Positions 7,773 to 17,032 of a stretch of DNA of 64,000 nucleotides are shown here, piece by piece. This DNA is from Bradyrhizobium iriomotense. Its GTDB lineage: Bacteria; Pseudomonadota; Alphaproteobacteria; Rhizobiales; Xanthobacteraceae. Location of the stretch: contig NZ_JAFCLP010000013.1 of the NCBI RefSeq assembly GCF_018129405.1, positions 124,001-188,000 of the forward strand. Direction: 5' to 3'. Within the stretch, counting starts at the first letter, position 1. The number at the start of each line of letters is the position of its first letter. The notes under the pieces were generated by a model, which saw only the letters and a program-made list of their open reading frames with translations, searched no databases and had not been told where the DNA came from. The position numbers and the translations under genes were made by a program.

Positions 7773-8615
7773 TTACGCCGCGATGATCTCCTGGCGCTGC
7801 TCGCCGAGGCCCTCGATGCCGAGCGTCACGACGTCGCCGACATTGAGGAAGGTCGGCGGCTTCATGCCGAGGCCGACGCCGGGCGGGGTGCCGGTGGTGA
7901 TGATGTCGCCCGGCAGCAGCGTCATGAACTGCGAGACATAGGAGATGCACTTGGCCATGGAGAAGATCATGGTCTTGGTCGAGCCGGTCTGGCGGCGCTG
8001 GCCGTTGACGTCGAGCCACATCGACAGGTTCTGCACGTCCTTGATCTCGTCCTTGGTCGCGAGCCACGGTCCGACCGGGCCGAACGTGTCGTGCGACTTG
8101 CCCTTGGTCCACTGGCCCAGACGCTCGATCTGGAAGGCGCGCTCGGAGACGTCGTTGCAGACGCAGTAGCCGGCGACGTGGTTCAGCGCGTCGGCTTCCG
8201 AGACGTACTTGGCGCGGGTGCCGATGATGGCGGCGATCTCGACCTCCCAGTCGAGCTTGGTCGAGCCGCGCGGCTTCTCGACCGCATCGTTCGGGCCGGA
8301 CAGCGAGGTGTTGGCCTTCATGAAGATGATCGGCTCGGTCGGGATCGCAGCGCCGGTTTCCTTGGCGTGGTCGCTGTAGTTGAGGCCGATGGCGATGAAT
8401 TTCGAGATCCCGGTGACCGGCGCGCCGAACCGCGGCTTGCCCGAGACGGCGGGCAGCGAGGCGGGGTCGAGGGCCGCCAGCTTCTTCAGGGACTCCGGCG
8501 AATAGGCCTCACCCGTGAGATCCTTCACATGCGCTGACAGGTCGCGCAACTGGCCGGATCTGTCGATCAGGCCGGGCTTTTCCGCACCCTTTTCGCCATA
8601 ACGAACAAGCTTCAT
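7773..8615 (-). CDS. Fumarylacetoacetate hydrolase (FAH) family protein
   Basis: A 281-residue FAH-superfamily enzyme. The metal ligands are E124 and E126 (LDWEVEIAAI) and D155 (CNDVSER), followed by K174 in KGKSHDTFGP and the PGDIITTGTPPGVG loop. Members cleave C-C bonds in acylpyruvates or hydrolyse 2-keto-3-deoxy acids during sugar-acid and aromatic breakdown. The short N-domain is typical of the fumarylpyruvate hydrolase/ureidoglycolate lyase-like branch, and the exact substrate is undetermined. ATG 8615 is chosen for the CAGGGAGA ribosome site nine bases upstream. Confidence 0.88.
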   Translation of the reverse strand: MKLVRYGEKGAEKPGLIDRSGQLRDLSAHVKDLTGEAYSPESLKKLAALDPASLPAVSGKPRFGAPVTGISKFIAIGLNYSDHAKETGAAIPTEPIIFMKANTSLSGPNDAVEKPRGSTKLDWEVEIAAIIGTRAKYVSEADALNHVAGYCVCNDVSERAFQIERLGQWTKGKSHDTFGPVGPWLATKDEIKDVQNLSMWLDVNGQRRQTGSTKTMIFSMAKCISYVSQFMTLLPGDIITTGTPPGVGLGMKPPTFLNVGDVVTLGIEGLGEQRQEIIAA

Positions 8616-8719
8616 TCTCGTTTCTCCCTGGAGATTGGACCGATCGGTTAATAGCTTCATGGAACAGGGCGGCGGGAAATTCAACCGCTCAAAACGGGTC
8701 GCATTGCAGCCCTTACTTT

Positions 8720-8835
8720 GTAGGGTGGGTTAGCGAAGCGTAACCCACCTCTTTTCTTTCCGAGGGGGATAGACCGTGGTGGGTTACGCCCAGCGGACTG
8801 CGCTGCGCGCAGCCGCAGGTCTAACCCACCCTACG
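8720..8835. repeat. Palindromic repeat, family D, second copy
   Basis: GTAGGGTGGGTTAGCGAAGCGTAACCCACC pattern on the left and GTGGTGGGTTACGCC ... CTAACCCACCCTAC on the right. It has the same architecture as 6013-6095 with a TTA/TAA variant core. Confidence 0.8.
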
Positions 8836-8839
8836 AAGC

Positions 8840-9691
8840 CTACGACCCCAGCGCCACAAACCTGAACGCGTCCTCGTCGCGCCTGATGTGCCCGGCCGAA
8901 AAATGTCCGCCGATCACCAGCGTCTCCGTGTCGGCAAAGCGGCCGAACAACTCGGCCCTCGTCGCGGCTGATTGCCTCTGGTCGGAATCGGCGGTCGAGG
9001 ACCAGTCGAGATGCGCCATCTGGCAGGGATGATGGGCGACGTCTCCGGTGAGCAGGCCCTGCTTGCCGTCGGATTTGATCAGGATGCTCATATGGCCGGG
9101 GCTGTGGCCCGGAGTCGGGATCATGCTGATCTCGTCAGACAATTGGTGATCGCTCGGGATCAGATCGGCCCGGTCCGCATCGATAATCGGCTGCACGGAA
9201 TCGCCAAACACGGCGGCCTTGTCCGGTTCGATGGAATGGTCGCGCCAGTGCTCGTATTCGGTGCGGCCGAAGACGTAACGCGCCTTGGCAAAGGTCGGCA
9301 CCCATTGGCCATCGACCAGCTTCGTATTCCAGCCGACGTGATCGACGTGGAGATGCGTGCACAGCACCGTGTCGATGCTATCAGGGGCAAAGCCTGCCGC
9401 GGTCATGGTCTCCAGGAATGGCGTGGTGCGGTTGTTCCAGGTCGGGACGCCGCGGCCCTGCTTGTCGTTGCCAAGGCCGGTGTCGACCACGATGCGGCGC
9501 GTCGGCGTTTCGACCACCAGCGAATGGATCGACATCTTCAGCCGGCCCTCTTCGGTGGCGAAATGCGGGATCAGCCAGGGCAGCTTGCGGATTTCATCAT
9601 TGGTCGCCAGCGGCAGGATGAAGCGGGTCGAGCCGACCGTCTCCAATTCCACCACCTTGGTGATTTTAACCCTGCCCACCTTCCACTGCAT
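8840..9691 (-). CDS. Metallo-beta-lactamase-fold hydrolase (lactonase-like), copy 2
   Basis: A 283-residue paralogue of the 6110-6979 product: THLHVDHVGWNTKL, PTPGHSPGHM, LLTGDVAHHP and IGGHFSAGH supply the same complete di-zinc ligand set. The N-terminal half (IVVDTGLGNDK, VPTW) also aligns with copy 1. ATG 9691 is favoured because GGGAAGG stands six bases upstream. The two paralogues bracket a GST and an FAH hydrolase, all reading the same way, which looks like a small catabolic cassette whose substrate I cannot name. Confidence 0.85.
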   Translation of the reverse strand: MQWKVGRVKITKVVELETVGSTRFILPLATNDEIRKLPWLIPHFATEEGRLKMSIHSLVVETPTRRIVVDTGLGNDKQGRGVPTWNNRTTPFLETMTAAGFAPDSIDTVLCTHLHVDHVGWNTKLVDGQWVPTFAKARYVFGRTEYEHWRDHSIEPDKAAVFGDSVQPIIDADRADLIPSDHQLSDEISMIPTPGHSPGHMSILIKSDGKQGLLTGDVAHHPCQMAHLDWSSTADSDQRQSAATRAELFGRFADTETLVIGGHFSAGHIRRDEDAFRFVALGS

Positions 9692-9835
9692 CGGGCGCCT
9701 TCCCATGTTCTTGTTTTGGTGACGAAACATGCGGTGTTTCCGCCGTCAAGCGCAATGGATCATCTGGTGCGATGCGGCGTTATCGCGGGAACCCAAAGAG
9801 AACCCAAAGAGAAAGCGACGTCAAAAGAGGCTGCC

Positions 9836-10312
9836 ATGCCAGAGCTTGCAATTTCCGCCGAGAAAGTCGCCTTCATCATCGAGAAGGCGCGCGAATTCGA
9901 CGTCAAGGAAGGGGATTCCGATCCCGATTCGGGCTCGAATCCGAGCGATGATGACGCGGTCGATGTGCTCGAGGATGACGGCTCCGATCCCGTCGGCCGC
10001 GAGCTCGGCGGCTTCATCGTTGCGCTGAACGAGGACGAGCAGGTCGATCTCGTTGCGCTGACCTGGCTCGGCCGTGGTGACGGCACGATCGACGATTGGG
10101 ACGATCTGCGTGCCCGCGCCGTGGAGGCGCGGTCCGAGTATCGCAAGCCCCGGCACGAAACGGTGCAATATCTGCTCGGCGAGCCGATGCTGGGCGATCT
10201 GCTCGCCGATGGTCTCGATGCCTTCGGCATCGACTGGACCGACGAGCGCCTCACCGCCGATTCCTCCGATCCCAGCGAGCGTGACGAGGACGAGCCGACG
10301 AAGCAGCGGTGA
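9836..10312 (+). CDS. DUF3775 domain protein
   Basis: A 158-residue acidic cytosolic protein. After a short helical start (ISAEKVAFIIEKAREFDVKE) it has a run of Asp/Ser (about 25-45), then GRELGGFIVALNEDEQVDLVALTWLGRGD and a helical C-terminal half ending in DERLTADSSDP. This order matches the DUF3775 family, which is common in alphaproteobacteria and has no known function. An AAGAGG site lies eight bases before the ATG. The gene is convergent with the SDR at 10363, with a hairpin between them. Confidence 0.75.
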   Translation: MPELAISAEKVAFIIEKAREFDVKEGDSDPDSGSNPSDDDAVDVLEDDGSDPVGRELGGFIVALNEDEQVDLVALTWLGRGDGTIDDWDDLRARAVEARSEYRKPRHETVQYLLGEPMLGDLLADGLDAFGIDWTDERLTADSSDPSERDEDEPTKQR

Positions 10313-10323
10313 TCTTGCAAAGC

Positions 10324-10353
10324 GCTCTCTCCCCGCAGCAGCGGGAAGAGAGC
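10324..10353. terminator. Hairpin between convergent genes
   Basis: GCTCTCTCCCCGC / GCGGGAAGAGAGC around AGCA pairs 12 of 13 bases. It lies between the DUF3775 stop and the SDR stop and could serve both. A short T-run (CTTTG) follows only on the minus strand, so termination is plausible but not certain. Confidence 0.55.
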
Positions 10354-10362
10354 AAAGGGGCG

Positions 10363-11145
10363 TTACAGCGTCCCCGGGAAGGCGCCTCCATCGAGCAGAA
10401 TGTTCTGCCCGGTGATGAAGCCTGCCTTGGCGCCGCAGAGGAAGGCGCAGGCATAGCCGAACTCGTCGGGCTGGCCGAAGCGGCCGGCCGGGTTGAGCTT
10501 GGCGCGCTCGGCCAGGATCTGCTCGGGCGTCGTGCCGCGCTTGTCGGCTTCGGCCTTCGCGGTGCCGGTCAAACGGTCGGTCTCGAACGGGCCCGGCAGG
10601 AGGCCGTTGATGGTGACGTTGTTGATCACCGTCTTGCGCGACAGGCCGGCGATGAAGCCGGTGAGGCCGGCGCGCGCGCCGTTGGAGAGGCCGAGGATGT
10701 CGATCGGCGCCTTCACCGCGGCCGAGGTGATGTTGACGATGCGGCCGAACTTGCGCGCCATCATGCCGTCCACGGTCGCCTTGATCAGCTCGATCGGGGT
10801 CAGCATGTTGGCGTCGATCGCCTTGATCCAGTCGTCGCGGGTCCAGTTGCGGAAATCGCCGGGCGGCGGGCCGCCGGCATTGTTGATCAGGATATCCGGA
10901 TCGGGGCAGGCCTTCAGCACCGCCTCGCGCCCGGCCGGCGTCGTGATGTCGCCGACGATCTCGGTGACCTTCACGCTAGGATAGGCCTTGCGGATGTCGT
11001 CGGCGGTCTTCTTCAGAGCTTCGGCGCCGCGCGCGGTCAGCGTGACGTCAACGCCGGCTTCGGCCAGCGAGATGGCGCAGGCGCGCCCCAAGCCCTTGCT
11101 GGATGCGCAGACGATGGCGCGGCGACCTTTGATCCCAAGATCCAC
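10363..11145 (-). CDS. SDR-family protein with a non-canonical active site
   Basis: A 260-residue Rossmann-fold protein of the SDR superfamily: altered nucleotide loop CASSKGLG (13-20), DILINNAGG (84-92), and S141 in ITSAA. Where classical SDRs have Tyr-x-x-x-Lys 13 residues after the serine, this one reads S154-N-G-A-R158, so the catalytic tyrosine and lysine are both absent. The pattern matches the BKR-like SDR subgroup known to lack the standard NAD motif and tetrad. It may be a non-catalytic or mechanistically different dehydrogenase. The GQNILLDGG ending is normal. Confidence 0.85.
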   Translation of the reverse strand: MDLGIKGRRAIVCASSKGLGRACAISLAEAGVDVTLTARGAEALKKTADDIRKAYPSVKVTEIVGDITTPAGREAVLKACPDPDILINNAGGPPPGDFRNWTRDDWIKAIDANMLTPIELIKATVDGMMARKFGRIVNITSAAVKAPIDILGLSNGARAGLTGFIAGLSRKTVINNVTINGLLPGPFETDRLTGTAKAEADKRGTTPEQILAERAKLNPAGRFGQPDEFGYACAFLCGAKAGFITGQNILLDGGAFPGTL

Positions 11146-11273
11146 TGTTTCACTCCCGTAATGTCAGGCAGGTTTTGGACGGGCCGCACTCTAGCCAACT
11201 GTGACGCCGCTGATAAGGGAGGCGCCCGCATCAAAATGCATGCACGCCCGCGCGGCGATGCAAATGCGCCTGA

Positions 11274-11786
11274 TCAGATGTGCCGCTCCTGCTTGAGGCG
11301 GTCGATCACGGACGCCGCCTCCGGCGGCAGCGACTTGAAGCCCATCTGGCCGGCGGCCGAGAACAGCGGCCGCAGATGCGAGCCGGCGAGGAACGGCGGC
11401 TGGTGGTTCACCGGCACGATCCGGTCGAACACCAGCACCAGCGTGGTGGCGACGAGGCCGACCCTGGCGGCGCCGAGCGCAGCGCCGCCGAGCCGGTCGC
11501 CGATGCCGGCCTCGCCGATGGTGTCGTTCAACGCGACGCGGCCGATACGGCCGAACAGCATGCCGACGACGACGAAGATGCCGAAGAACCAGATCCAGTT
11601 CTGCAGCAGTGGCGAATTCGGATTGCCTGCGATCTGCGGCGCGATCAGCGGCATCAGCGCGACCGCGATCGGCGCAGCGATGAGATAGGCGAGGATGGTC
11701 ATGCCGCTGCGGAGCAGGCCGGTCCTGAAACCCAGGCCCACCGCGACGGCGAGCGCGGCATAGACGGTGAGATCGAAACTGTTCAT
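11274..11786 (-). CDS. CvpA-family membrane protein
   Basis: A 170-residue inner-membrane protein with four hydrophobic segments (about 5-25, 30-50, 65-85, 100-120) and a soluble tail. The order matches the CvpA/colicin V production family, which is linked in other bacteria to envelope homeostasis and purine-locus expression. No enzymatic motif is present. ATG 11786 is preferred over a GTG two codons earlier. It is divergent from the SDR at 11908, with about 120 bases between them. Confidence 0.75.
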   Translation of the reverse strand: MNSFDLTVYAALAVAVGLGFRTGLLRSGMTILAYLIAAPIAVALMPLIAPQIAGNPNSPLLQNWIWFFGIFVVVGMLFGRIGRVALNDTIGEAGIGDRLGGAALGAARVGLVATTLVLVFDRIVPVNHQPPFLAGSHLRPLFSAAGQMGFKSLPPEAASVIDRLKQERHI

Positions 11787-11907
11787 GAACACAACCCTGG
11801 CTAGATGGAACGAATGAACGCCGGGCCGGTCATTCCGGTTTCAGATCGCTAAAATCGTCTGTATTGATGGCTTCAAAAGAGCAGGGGTCACGCGCAAGGA
11901 CATCGTC

Positions 11908-12669
11908 ATGTCAGGCCTATTCGACGTCAGTAAAGAAACCATCCTCGTCACGGGCGCGAGCCAGGGACTGGGGCGGCAGTTTGCCCGGGTGCTGGCAGCG
12001 CATGGCGCGGCCGTCGTGCTGGCGGCGCGGCAAACGGACAAGTTGAAGAGTCTGGAACAGGAAATCCGCGGCAAGGGCGGCCGCGCCGCCGCCGTCGCCC
12101 TCGACGTCACCGATACAGCTTCCATCACGAAGGCCGTCGATGCGGCGGAATCAGCGCTCGGGCCCGTCACGGTGCTGATCAACAACGCCGGCATCGCCAT
12201 CGAGAAGCTCGCGACCGAGCAGACCGAGGCCGATTGGGATGCCGTGATCGGCGCCAATCTGAAGGGCGCTTATTTCCTTGCGACCGAAATCGCCCGCCGC
12301 ATGATCGCGCGCAAGCAGGACGGCAACATCGTCAACATCGCCTCTGTGCTCGGCACCGGCGTGCTGAAGGCGGTCTCGCCTTATGCGATCTCCAAGGCCG
12401 GCATCATCCAGGCGACGAAAGCGATGGCGCTGGAGCTCGCGGGACAAAACATCCGCATCAACGCGCTCGCGCCCGGCTACATCGACACCGAAATGAACCA
12501 CGCGTTCTGGTCGACGCCCGCAGGCGAGCGCCTCGCCAAACGCATCCCCCAGCGCCGCGTCGGCGCCGAATCCGATCTCGACGGCGCGATCCTGCTGCTG
12601 GCCTCGAAGGCGTCGCGCTACATGACGGGGAGCGTGGTGACGGTGGATGGCGGGTTCTTGCTGAATTGA
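11908..12669 (+). CDS. SDR-family oxidoreductase
   Basis: A 253-residue classical short-chain dehydrogenase with all key residues: TGASQGLG (15-22), NNAG (92-95), S146, Y159 and K163 (YAISK), and a PGYIDTEM substrate-loop entry. The family reduces or oxidises carbonyl/hydroxyl groups with NAD(P)H. It resembles 3-oxoacyl reductase (FabG)-type members, but the substrate is unknown. AAGGA lies eight bases before ATG. Unlike the SDR at 10363, it should be catalytically competent. Confidence 0.9.
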   Translation: MSGLFDVSKETILVTGASQGLGRQFARVLAAHGAAVVLAARQTDKLKSLEQEIRGKGGRAAAVALDVTDTASITKAVDAAESALGPVTVLINNAGIAIEKLATEQTEADWDAVIGANLKGAYFLATEIARRMIARKQDGNIVNIASVLGTGVLKAVSPYAISKAGIIQATKAMALELAGQNIRINALAPGYIDTEMNHAFWSTPAGERLAKRIPQRRVGAESDLDGAILLLASKASRYMTGSVVTVDGGFLLN

Positions 12670-12675
12670 GCCCAA

Positions 12676-12821
12676 CTGTCGTCCCGGACAAGCGCAGCGA
12701 AGCGGAGCGCAGATCCGGGACCCATAGCCACAGGACGTGGTTTGGCGAAGACTCGGAGTTACGATCTCGCCCCACACAACTCCCTGTGGTTATGGGTCCC
12801 GGCCTTCGCCGGGACGACAGC
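12676..12821. repeat. Long inverted repeat, family E, copy 1
   Basis: A 146-base element bounded by CTGTCGTCCCGG and CCGGGACGACAG. Inside are GGGACCCATAGCCACAGG and CCCTGTGGTTATGGGTCCC, and a non-palindromic centre (TTTGGCGAAGACTCGGAGTT). The copy at 41104-41242 keeps the ends, inner arms and centre, so the whole unit has been dispersed, as with a MITE. Confidence 0.85.
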
Positions 12822-12879
12822 GGAGAATGAGGCGGCTATATCGCAATTCGCCGGGACGACACCGTTGAGAGAGCGTCGC

Positions 12880-14478
12880 CTAACTCGCCCGCATCTCCGC
12901 ACCTATCATATCCGCCGCCTTCTCCCCGATCATGATCGTCGGCGCATTGGTGTTGCCGCCGATCAGCGTCGGCATGATCGAGGCGTCGACGACGCGCAAT
13001 CCCTCCACCCCGCGCACCTTCAACGCCGGATCGACCACGGCCATCGCATCCGTGCCCATCCTGCAGGTGCCGACGGGGTGATAGACCGTGTCGACCCGCT
13101 CGCGCAGCACGGCGCGGATGTCGTCGTCGGTGCGCACATCGGCGGTGAACATGTCCTTCTTCTGCAGCGCGCGCAGCGCCGGGGTCTCCATCAGCCGTCG
13201 CGTCGTCTTGAAGCCGGCGACCATCGCCTCGAGATCCTCCGCCTCACCCAAAAAGTTCGGATCGATCATGGGGGCTGCGAGCGGATCGGCGCTTTTCAGC
13301 CATACGCTGCCGCGGCTCTTCGGTCTGAGCAGACAGAAATGGCATGAGAAGCCCGCCTCCTTGTGACGCTTGCGGCCGTGGTCGTCGAGCATCGCGATGA
13401 CGAAGTGCAGTTGAATGTCGGGTACGTCGAGGTCGGCCTGCGTCTTCAGGAAGCCGCCACACTCGGCGAAATTGGTGGTCATCGGTCCGCGTCGCTCCCT
13501 GCGGTACCGCTGGATCGCGCGCAGCAGGGATGGCAGCCGACTGATCGACGAGTGAACGAAGTGCGGATAGTCGGAGGCGTAGACGAACACGAAATCCGGA
13601 TGGTCCTGCAGATTGCGCCCGACGCCCGGCAAATGATGCACGACGCCGATGCCGTGCTCGCGAAGCGCCTTGCCGTCGCCGACGCCCGACAGCATCAAGA
13701 GCTGCGGCGACTGGAAGGCGCCGGAGGAGAGGATCACCTCGCGTCGGGCGCGCAGCTGCTTCTTCTGCCTGTCCTGCACATATTCGATGCCGACTGCGCG
13801 TGCTCCTTCGAACAGGATTTTCGTTGCCTGCGCCCCCGTCTCGACCCGCAGATTAGCGCGCTTGTCCATGTGGGGATCCACATAAGCGCGCGCCGCGCTC
13901 CAGCGCTCGCCATGGTGCTGCGTCACCTGGTAGCTGCCGAGCCCTTCGTGGTCCTCTTCATTGAAGTCCTCGCGGATGCGGAACTGCGCCTCGCGCGCAG
14001 CCTGATGGAAGACGTCATGGATCGGATTGTCCGAGCGCAGTCTGTTGACATGCAGCGGGCCGCCCTTGCCGTGAAATTCGCCGTCGAAATCGGCGTTGTT
14101 CTCCGAGCGCTTGAAGTAGGGCAGCACGTCTGCATACGACCAGCCGGAATTGCCGAGCGCGGCCCAGTGGTCGTAGTCCCATTTGTGGCCGCGGATGTAG
14201 ACCATCGCGTTGATCGCCGAGGAACCGCCGAGGCCCTTGCCGCGCGGTTGATAACCGATACGGCCGTTCAATCCCTTCTGCGGCACGGTATCGAACGCCC
14301 AGTTGGCCGCGCTGTATGGCAAAGCGAGCCCGAATGGCGTGGTGATCCGCCAATTGTCGTTCCGCCCGCCCGCATCGAGCAGCGCCACCGAGGTCGCCGC
14401 ATCCTCCGACAGCCGGCCCGCGACGGTGCAGCCGCCGGAGCCTGCGCCCACGACGACGAAATCGAATGTGTCAGTCAA
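12880..14478 (-). CDS. GMC-family oxidoreductase (choline dehydrogenase-like)
   Basis: A 532-residue FAD enzyme that oxidises an alcohol to an aldehyde. GAGSGG (11-16) binds ADP of [20 protein letters not shown] is the GMC signature 1 region. The catalytic pair is H467 ([11 protein letters not shown]) and N511 (GGNTNAPT), spaced 44 residues apart as in choline oxidase. The only in-frame start fitting the conserved N-terminus is TTG 14476-14478; upstream frame runs through a repeat. It lies downstream of coniferyl aldehyde dehydrogenase on the same strand, so an alcohol-to-aldehyde-to-acid pair is conceivable. Confidence 0.87.
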   Translation of the reverse strand: MTDTFDFVVVGAGSGGCTVAGRLSEDAATSVALLDAGGRNDNWRITTPFGLALPYSAANWAFDTVPQKGLNGRIGYQPRGKGLGGSSAINAMVYIRGHKWDYDHWAALGNSGWSYADVLPYFKRSENNADFDGEFHGKGGPLHVNRLRSDNPIHDVFHQAAREAQFRIREDFNEEDHEGLGSYQVTQHHGERWSAARAYVDPHMDKRANLRVETGAQATKILFEGARAVGIEYVQDRQKKQLRARREVILSSGAFQSPQLLMLSGVGDGKALREHGIGVVHHLPGVGRNLQDHPDFVFVYASDYPHFVHSSISRLPSLLRAIQRYRRERRGPMTTNFAECGGFLKTQADLDVPDIQLHFVIAMLDDHGRKRHKEAGFSCHFCLLRPKSRGSVWLKSADPLAAPMIDPNFLGEAEDLEAMVAGFKTTRRLMETPALRALQKKDMFTADVRTDDDIRAVLRERVDTVYHPVGTCRMGTDAMAVVDPALKVRGVEGLRVVDASIMPTLIGGNTNAPTIMIGEKAADMIGAEMRAS

Positions 14479-14496
14479 TGTTGTTTCCCCCTTATT

Positions 14497-14585
14497 GTCA
14501 TTCCGGGGCGCGAAGCGAACCCGGAATCTCGAGGTTCTCTGGTGCGCAAGTGCGCACCAGAGTTCGCTTCGCGCCCCGGAACGAC
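14497..14585. repeat. Repeat family B, full unit
   Basis: GTCATTCCGGGGCGCGAAGCGAACCC ... GGGTTCGCTT-type mirrored arms (AGTTCGCTTCGCGCCCCGGAACGAC on the right), with a TGGTGCGCAAGTGCGCACCA hairpin at the centre. It separates the aldehyde dehydrogenase stop from the GMC start. Confidence 0.75.
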
Positions 14586-14591
14586 GCCCCC

Positions 14592-16049
14592 CTACGACAT
14601 CAACCGCATCAACTTCTCCAGCCGCGCGATCTTGCCGCCATAGGGCGGATAGAGATCGGCGAGGCGGTTGAACTTCGAGCGATAGAACACCGGCTTCAGC
14701 TTGCTGAACGTGCGAAAGCCCCATTCGCCGTGATAGACGCCGGTGCCGGATGCACCGACGCCGCCCATCGGCTGGTTGATCTGCGCAAAATGAAACAGGC
14801 AGTCGTTGACGGTGACGCCGCCGGAGATCGTGCGCGCCAGCACCTCGTCGCGGGCCATGCGGTCCTTGCCGAACCAGTAGAGCGCAAGCGGCCGGTCGCG
14901 CGCGTTGACGAAGGCGATCGCCTCGTTCGCATCGCGAGTGCCCAGCACCGGCAGCACGGGGCCAAAGATCTCCTCCTGCATCACCGCCATCGCGTCCGTC
15001 GCACCGAGGATCAGCGTCGGCGGGAATTTGCGGTGCGCCTTCCAGTTGGGATCGTCCGCCTTCGCCGGTTGCAGGATTTTTGCGCCGCGCTGGGCGGCAT
15101 CGGCCACGAGTCCCTCCAGCCGGGCATAATGACGGTCGGAAATAATAGACGTGTAGTCCCTGCTCGCGGAATCGGCGCCGAACATGCGCCGCATCTGCGC
15201 GCGCACCTTCTCGGCGAAGGACTGCACGGAATTTTCCGGCACCAGCACGTAATCCGGCGCGATGCAGGTCTGCCCGGCATTGAGCAGTTTTCCGTAGGCG
15301 ATGCGCTCGGCAGCCTCGTCGAGATCAGCCGATGCATCGATGATCGCGGGCGACTTGCCGCCGAGCTCGAGCGTGACGGGCACCAGATTGCGTCCCGCGG
15401 CCTCCGCGACCAGCCGCCCGACCCGGGTCGAGCCGGTGAAGACGAGATGATCGAAGGGGAGGCTCGCAAAGGCTTTTGCCACGTCGTCCTCGGTGCCGGT
15501 GACCAGCAGCTCGGTCGCATCGAACCTTGCGGCAATCGTCTCCTTCAGCAGCGCGGAAAAGTGCGGCACCAGCTCGCTCGGCTTGATGATGGCGCGGTTG
15601 CCGGCGGCGATGGCGCCGATCGCGGGCGCGAGCGTGAGCTGGAGCGGATAATTCCAGGGCGCGATGATGCCGACGACGCCGAGCGGCTGCGCCATCAGCC
15701 GGTTGCGCGCGGGCAGGAATTGCAGCGCGGTGGCGACGCGCTGCGGCGCCATCCAGCTCTTCAGGTGCTTTGTCGCGTGCCGGATCTCGCTGTAGACCAT
15801 CATCGCTTCGGCGATCGTGGTCTCGACCGCCGAGCGGTGGCCGAAATCGGCCGAGATCGCCTGCCGGAAGCGCTCTTCATTGTCGGCGACGACGGTGCGC
15901 AGCCGCGCCAGCCGGTCGAGCCGTTCAGTCGTCGTCGCGGCCGGCTCGGCCCGCGACCGCGCGACCATGGCATGGAAGCCATCCGCCAGCGCTCCGACCG
16001 GAGCGCTCGTCAGGGATTGATCCAAGGGACGATCCAGGGCGTGGTCCAT
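14592..16049 (-). CDS. calB: Coniferyl aldehyde dehydrogenase
   Basis: A 485-residue NAD(P)-dependent aldehyde dehydrogenase, expected to oxidise coniferaldehyde to ferulate in the cytoplasm. N133 (APWNYP), E228 (ELGGKS) and C262 (NAGQTC) form the catalytic set. The tail features [17 protein letters not shown] and a C-terminal hydrophobic/basic end are typical of the CalB subgroup and of fatty aldehyde dehydrogenases related to it. Its product would be a substrate for the feruloyl-CoA synthase at 51749-53632. The alternative is a medium- or long-chain aldehyde dehydrogenase. Confidence 0.8.
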   Translation of the reverse strand: MDHALDRPLDQSLTSAPVGALADGFHAMVARSRAEPAATTTERLDRLARLRTVVADNEERFRQAISADFGHRSAVETTIAEAMMVYSEIRHATKHLKSWMAPQRVATALQFLPARNRLMAQPLGVVGIIAPWNYPLQLTLAPAIGAIAAGNRAIIKPSELVPHFSALLKETIAARFDATELLVTGTEDDVAKAFASLPFDHLVFTGSTRVGRLVAEAAGRNLVPVTLELGGKSPAIIDASADLDEAAERIAYGKLLNAGQTCIAPDYVLVPENSVQSFAEKVRAQMRRMFGADSASRDYTSIISDRHYARLEGLVADAAQRGAKILQPAKADDPNWKAHRKFPPTLILGATDAMAVMQEEIFGPVLPVLGTRDANEAIAFVNARDRPLALYWFGKDRMARDEVLARTISGGVTVNDCLFHFAQINQPMGGVGASGTGVYHGEWGFRTFSKLKPVFYRSKFNRLADLYPPYGGKIARLEKLMRLMS

Positions 16050-16359
16050 GGCGTTCTCCCCTCAAAGGGCGTTTGCCCCGATTTTTGTTGCCGCAAGCTG
16101 GCCCTTTGCGGAACTTCTGGCAAGTCTCCGCCAAATCGACCGGAATCCGGTCCATCTGCCTGTCATAAAGTCGAAAAAAACGCGACCCAGCCCTTTCCAA
16201 AGGCAGCCCGCCTTGATACATACCCCCCGCACCCGACGGGCTTCGCCCCGGGATTGTCTTCCAAGGAAGCCTTTGGGACGGAAGAAGAAAGCCACGCGAA
16301 CAGCGCCGGCCTCAACCCACCGTCCCCGGCATTCTAGCGAAGGCTAAGCAACGGTTTAA
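16050..16359. other. Intergenic region between calB and tRNA-fMet
   Basis: About 310 bases with no supportable gene. It includes a low-complexity TCGAAAAAAACG tract and must hold the promoter of the tRNA and that of the aldehyde dehydrogenase. I see no clear palindrome. Confidence 0.5.
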
Positions 16360-16436
<77 letters not shown>

Positions 16437-16468
16437 AATAAACCTCTGATTTCATGAGGTTTTGGAAC

Positions 16469-16498
16469 GCCGCCCTCCGGGGCGGCTTTCTTGCTTTT
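16469..16498 (+). terminator. Rho-independent terminator of tRNA-fMet
   Basis: GCCGCC-CTCCGG-GGCGGC stem-loop followed by TTTCTTGCTTTT. A weaker AACCTC/GAGGTT hairpin stands just before it (16441-16460). Confidence 0.75.
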
Positions 16499-16617
16499 AG
16501 GGGCGGTCTCCGCGCCACCCTTCTATCAGTCGCCATCCCTGCGCTTGCGGATTCCCATCGAAGCTTTGGTGCAATGATTTGTAATGTATATTCTCATCGC
16601 GCCGACGGGAGATTGGC

Positions 16618-16929
16618 ATGCACACGGAGATCGAAAAGCACCGGCAGGCACTGACGGCGCTCTGTCAGCGGTACGGCGTGGTGCGGCTCGAAGTATTCGG
16701 TTCGGCCGCACGCGGCGCCGATTTCGATCCTGCAATAAGCGATGCCGATTTCCTCGTCGCGTTCGGCGAGGACAGGGGCCTCTCGGCGTTCGACCAATTT
16801 CTCGGCTTCTCGGAAGCGTTGCAACGGCTGCTCGGACGGCCTGTCGATCTCGTGGAAGCTTCGGCCGTCAAAAACCCCTACGTGCGTGCAACGATCGAAC
16901 GGTCGAGAGAGCTGATCTATGCAGCGTGA
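16618..16929 (+). CDS. MntA-type nucleotidyltransferase (antitoxin-like)
   Basis: A 103-residue minimal nucleotidyltransferase with GSAARG and the metal-binding pair ISDADFLV, plus a third aspartate in GRPVDLVEA. These are the features of MntA, the antitoxin that AMPylates and silences the HEPN ribonuclease HepT in two-gene systems. The next frame starts inside its 3' end (ATG 16919), exactly where hepT normally overlaps, but that frame is broken. The gene itself looks intact and may be an orphan antitoxin. It lies just downstream of a tRNA, a common insertion point for mobile genes. Confidence 0.82.
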   Translation: MHTEIEKHRQALTALCQRYGVVRLEVFGSAARGADFDPAISDADFLVAFGEDRGLSAFDQFLGFSEALQRLLGRPVDLVEASAVKNPYVRATIERSRELIYAA

Positions 16930-17032
16930 TCCGCGCGCCTGTCTCTGGGACGTGCAGCAGAGCTCGGGCCGCCGGACAAATGAACGTACTGCAGGTTCAT
17001 GGGCTCACGGATTGAGTGCACTGTCAGCCTAA
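16919..17032 (+). pseudogene. Truncated hepT (HEPN toxin) remnant
   Basis: The frame overlaps the mntA stop by 11 bases and starts MQRDPRACLWDVQQS, the standard N-terminus of HepT proteins (usually MxRDxxxYLxDIxxA). After about 15 codons the similarity ends, and a stop comes at codon 38, against about 110-140 residues for the family. No Rx4-6H HEPN catalytic motif is left anywhere in the next 200 bases. I call it a remnant after deletion or frameshift. Confidence 0.7.

Noticed and set aside
12880-14724. A longer GMC protein starting at 14724
   Set aside because: The extra 82 codons lie in the repeat and in the end of the aldehyde dehydrogenase gene. The FAD motif spacing fits the TTG at 14478.
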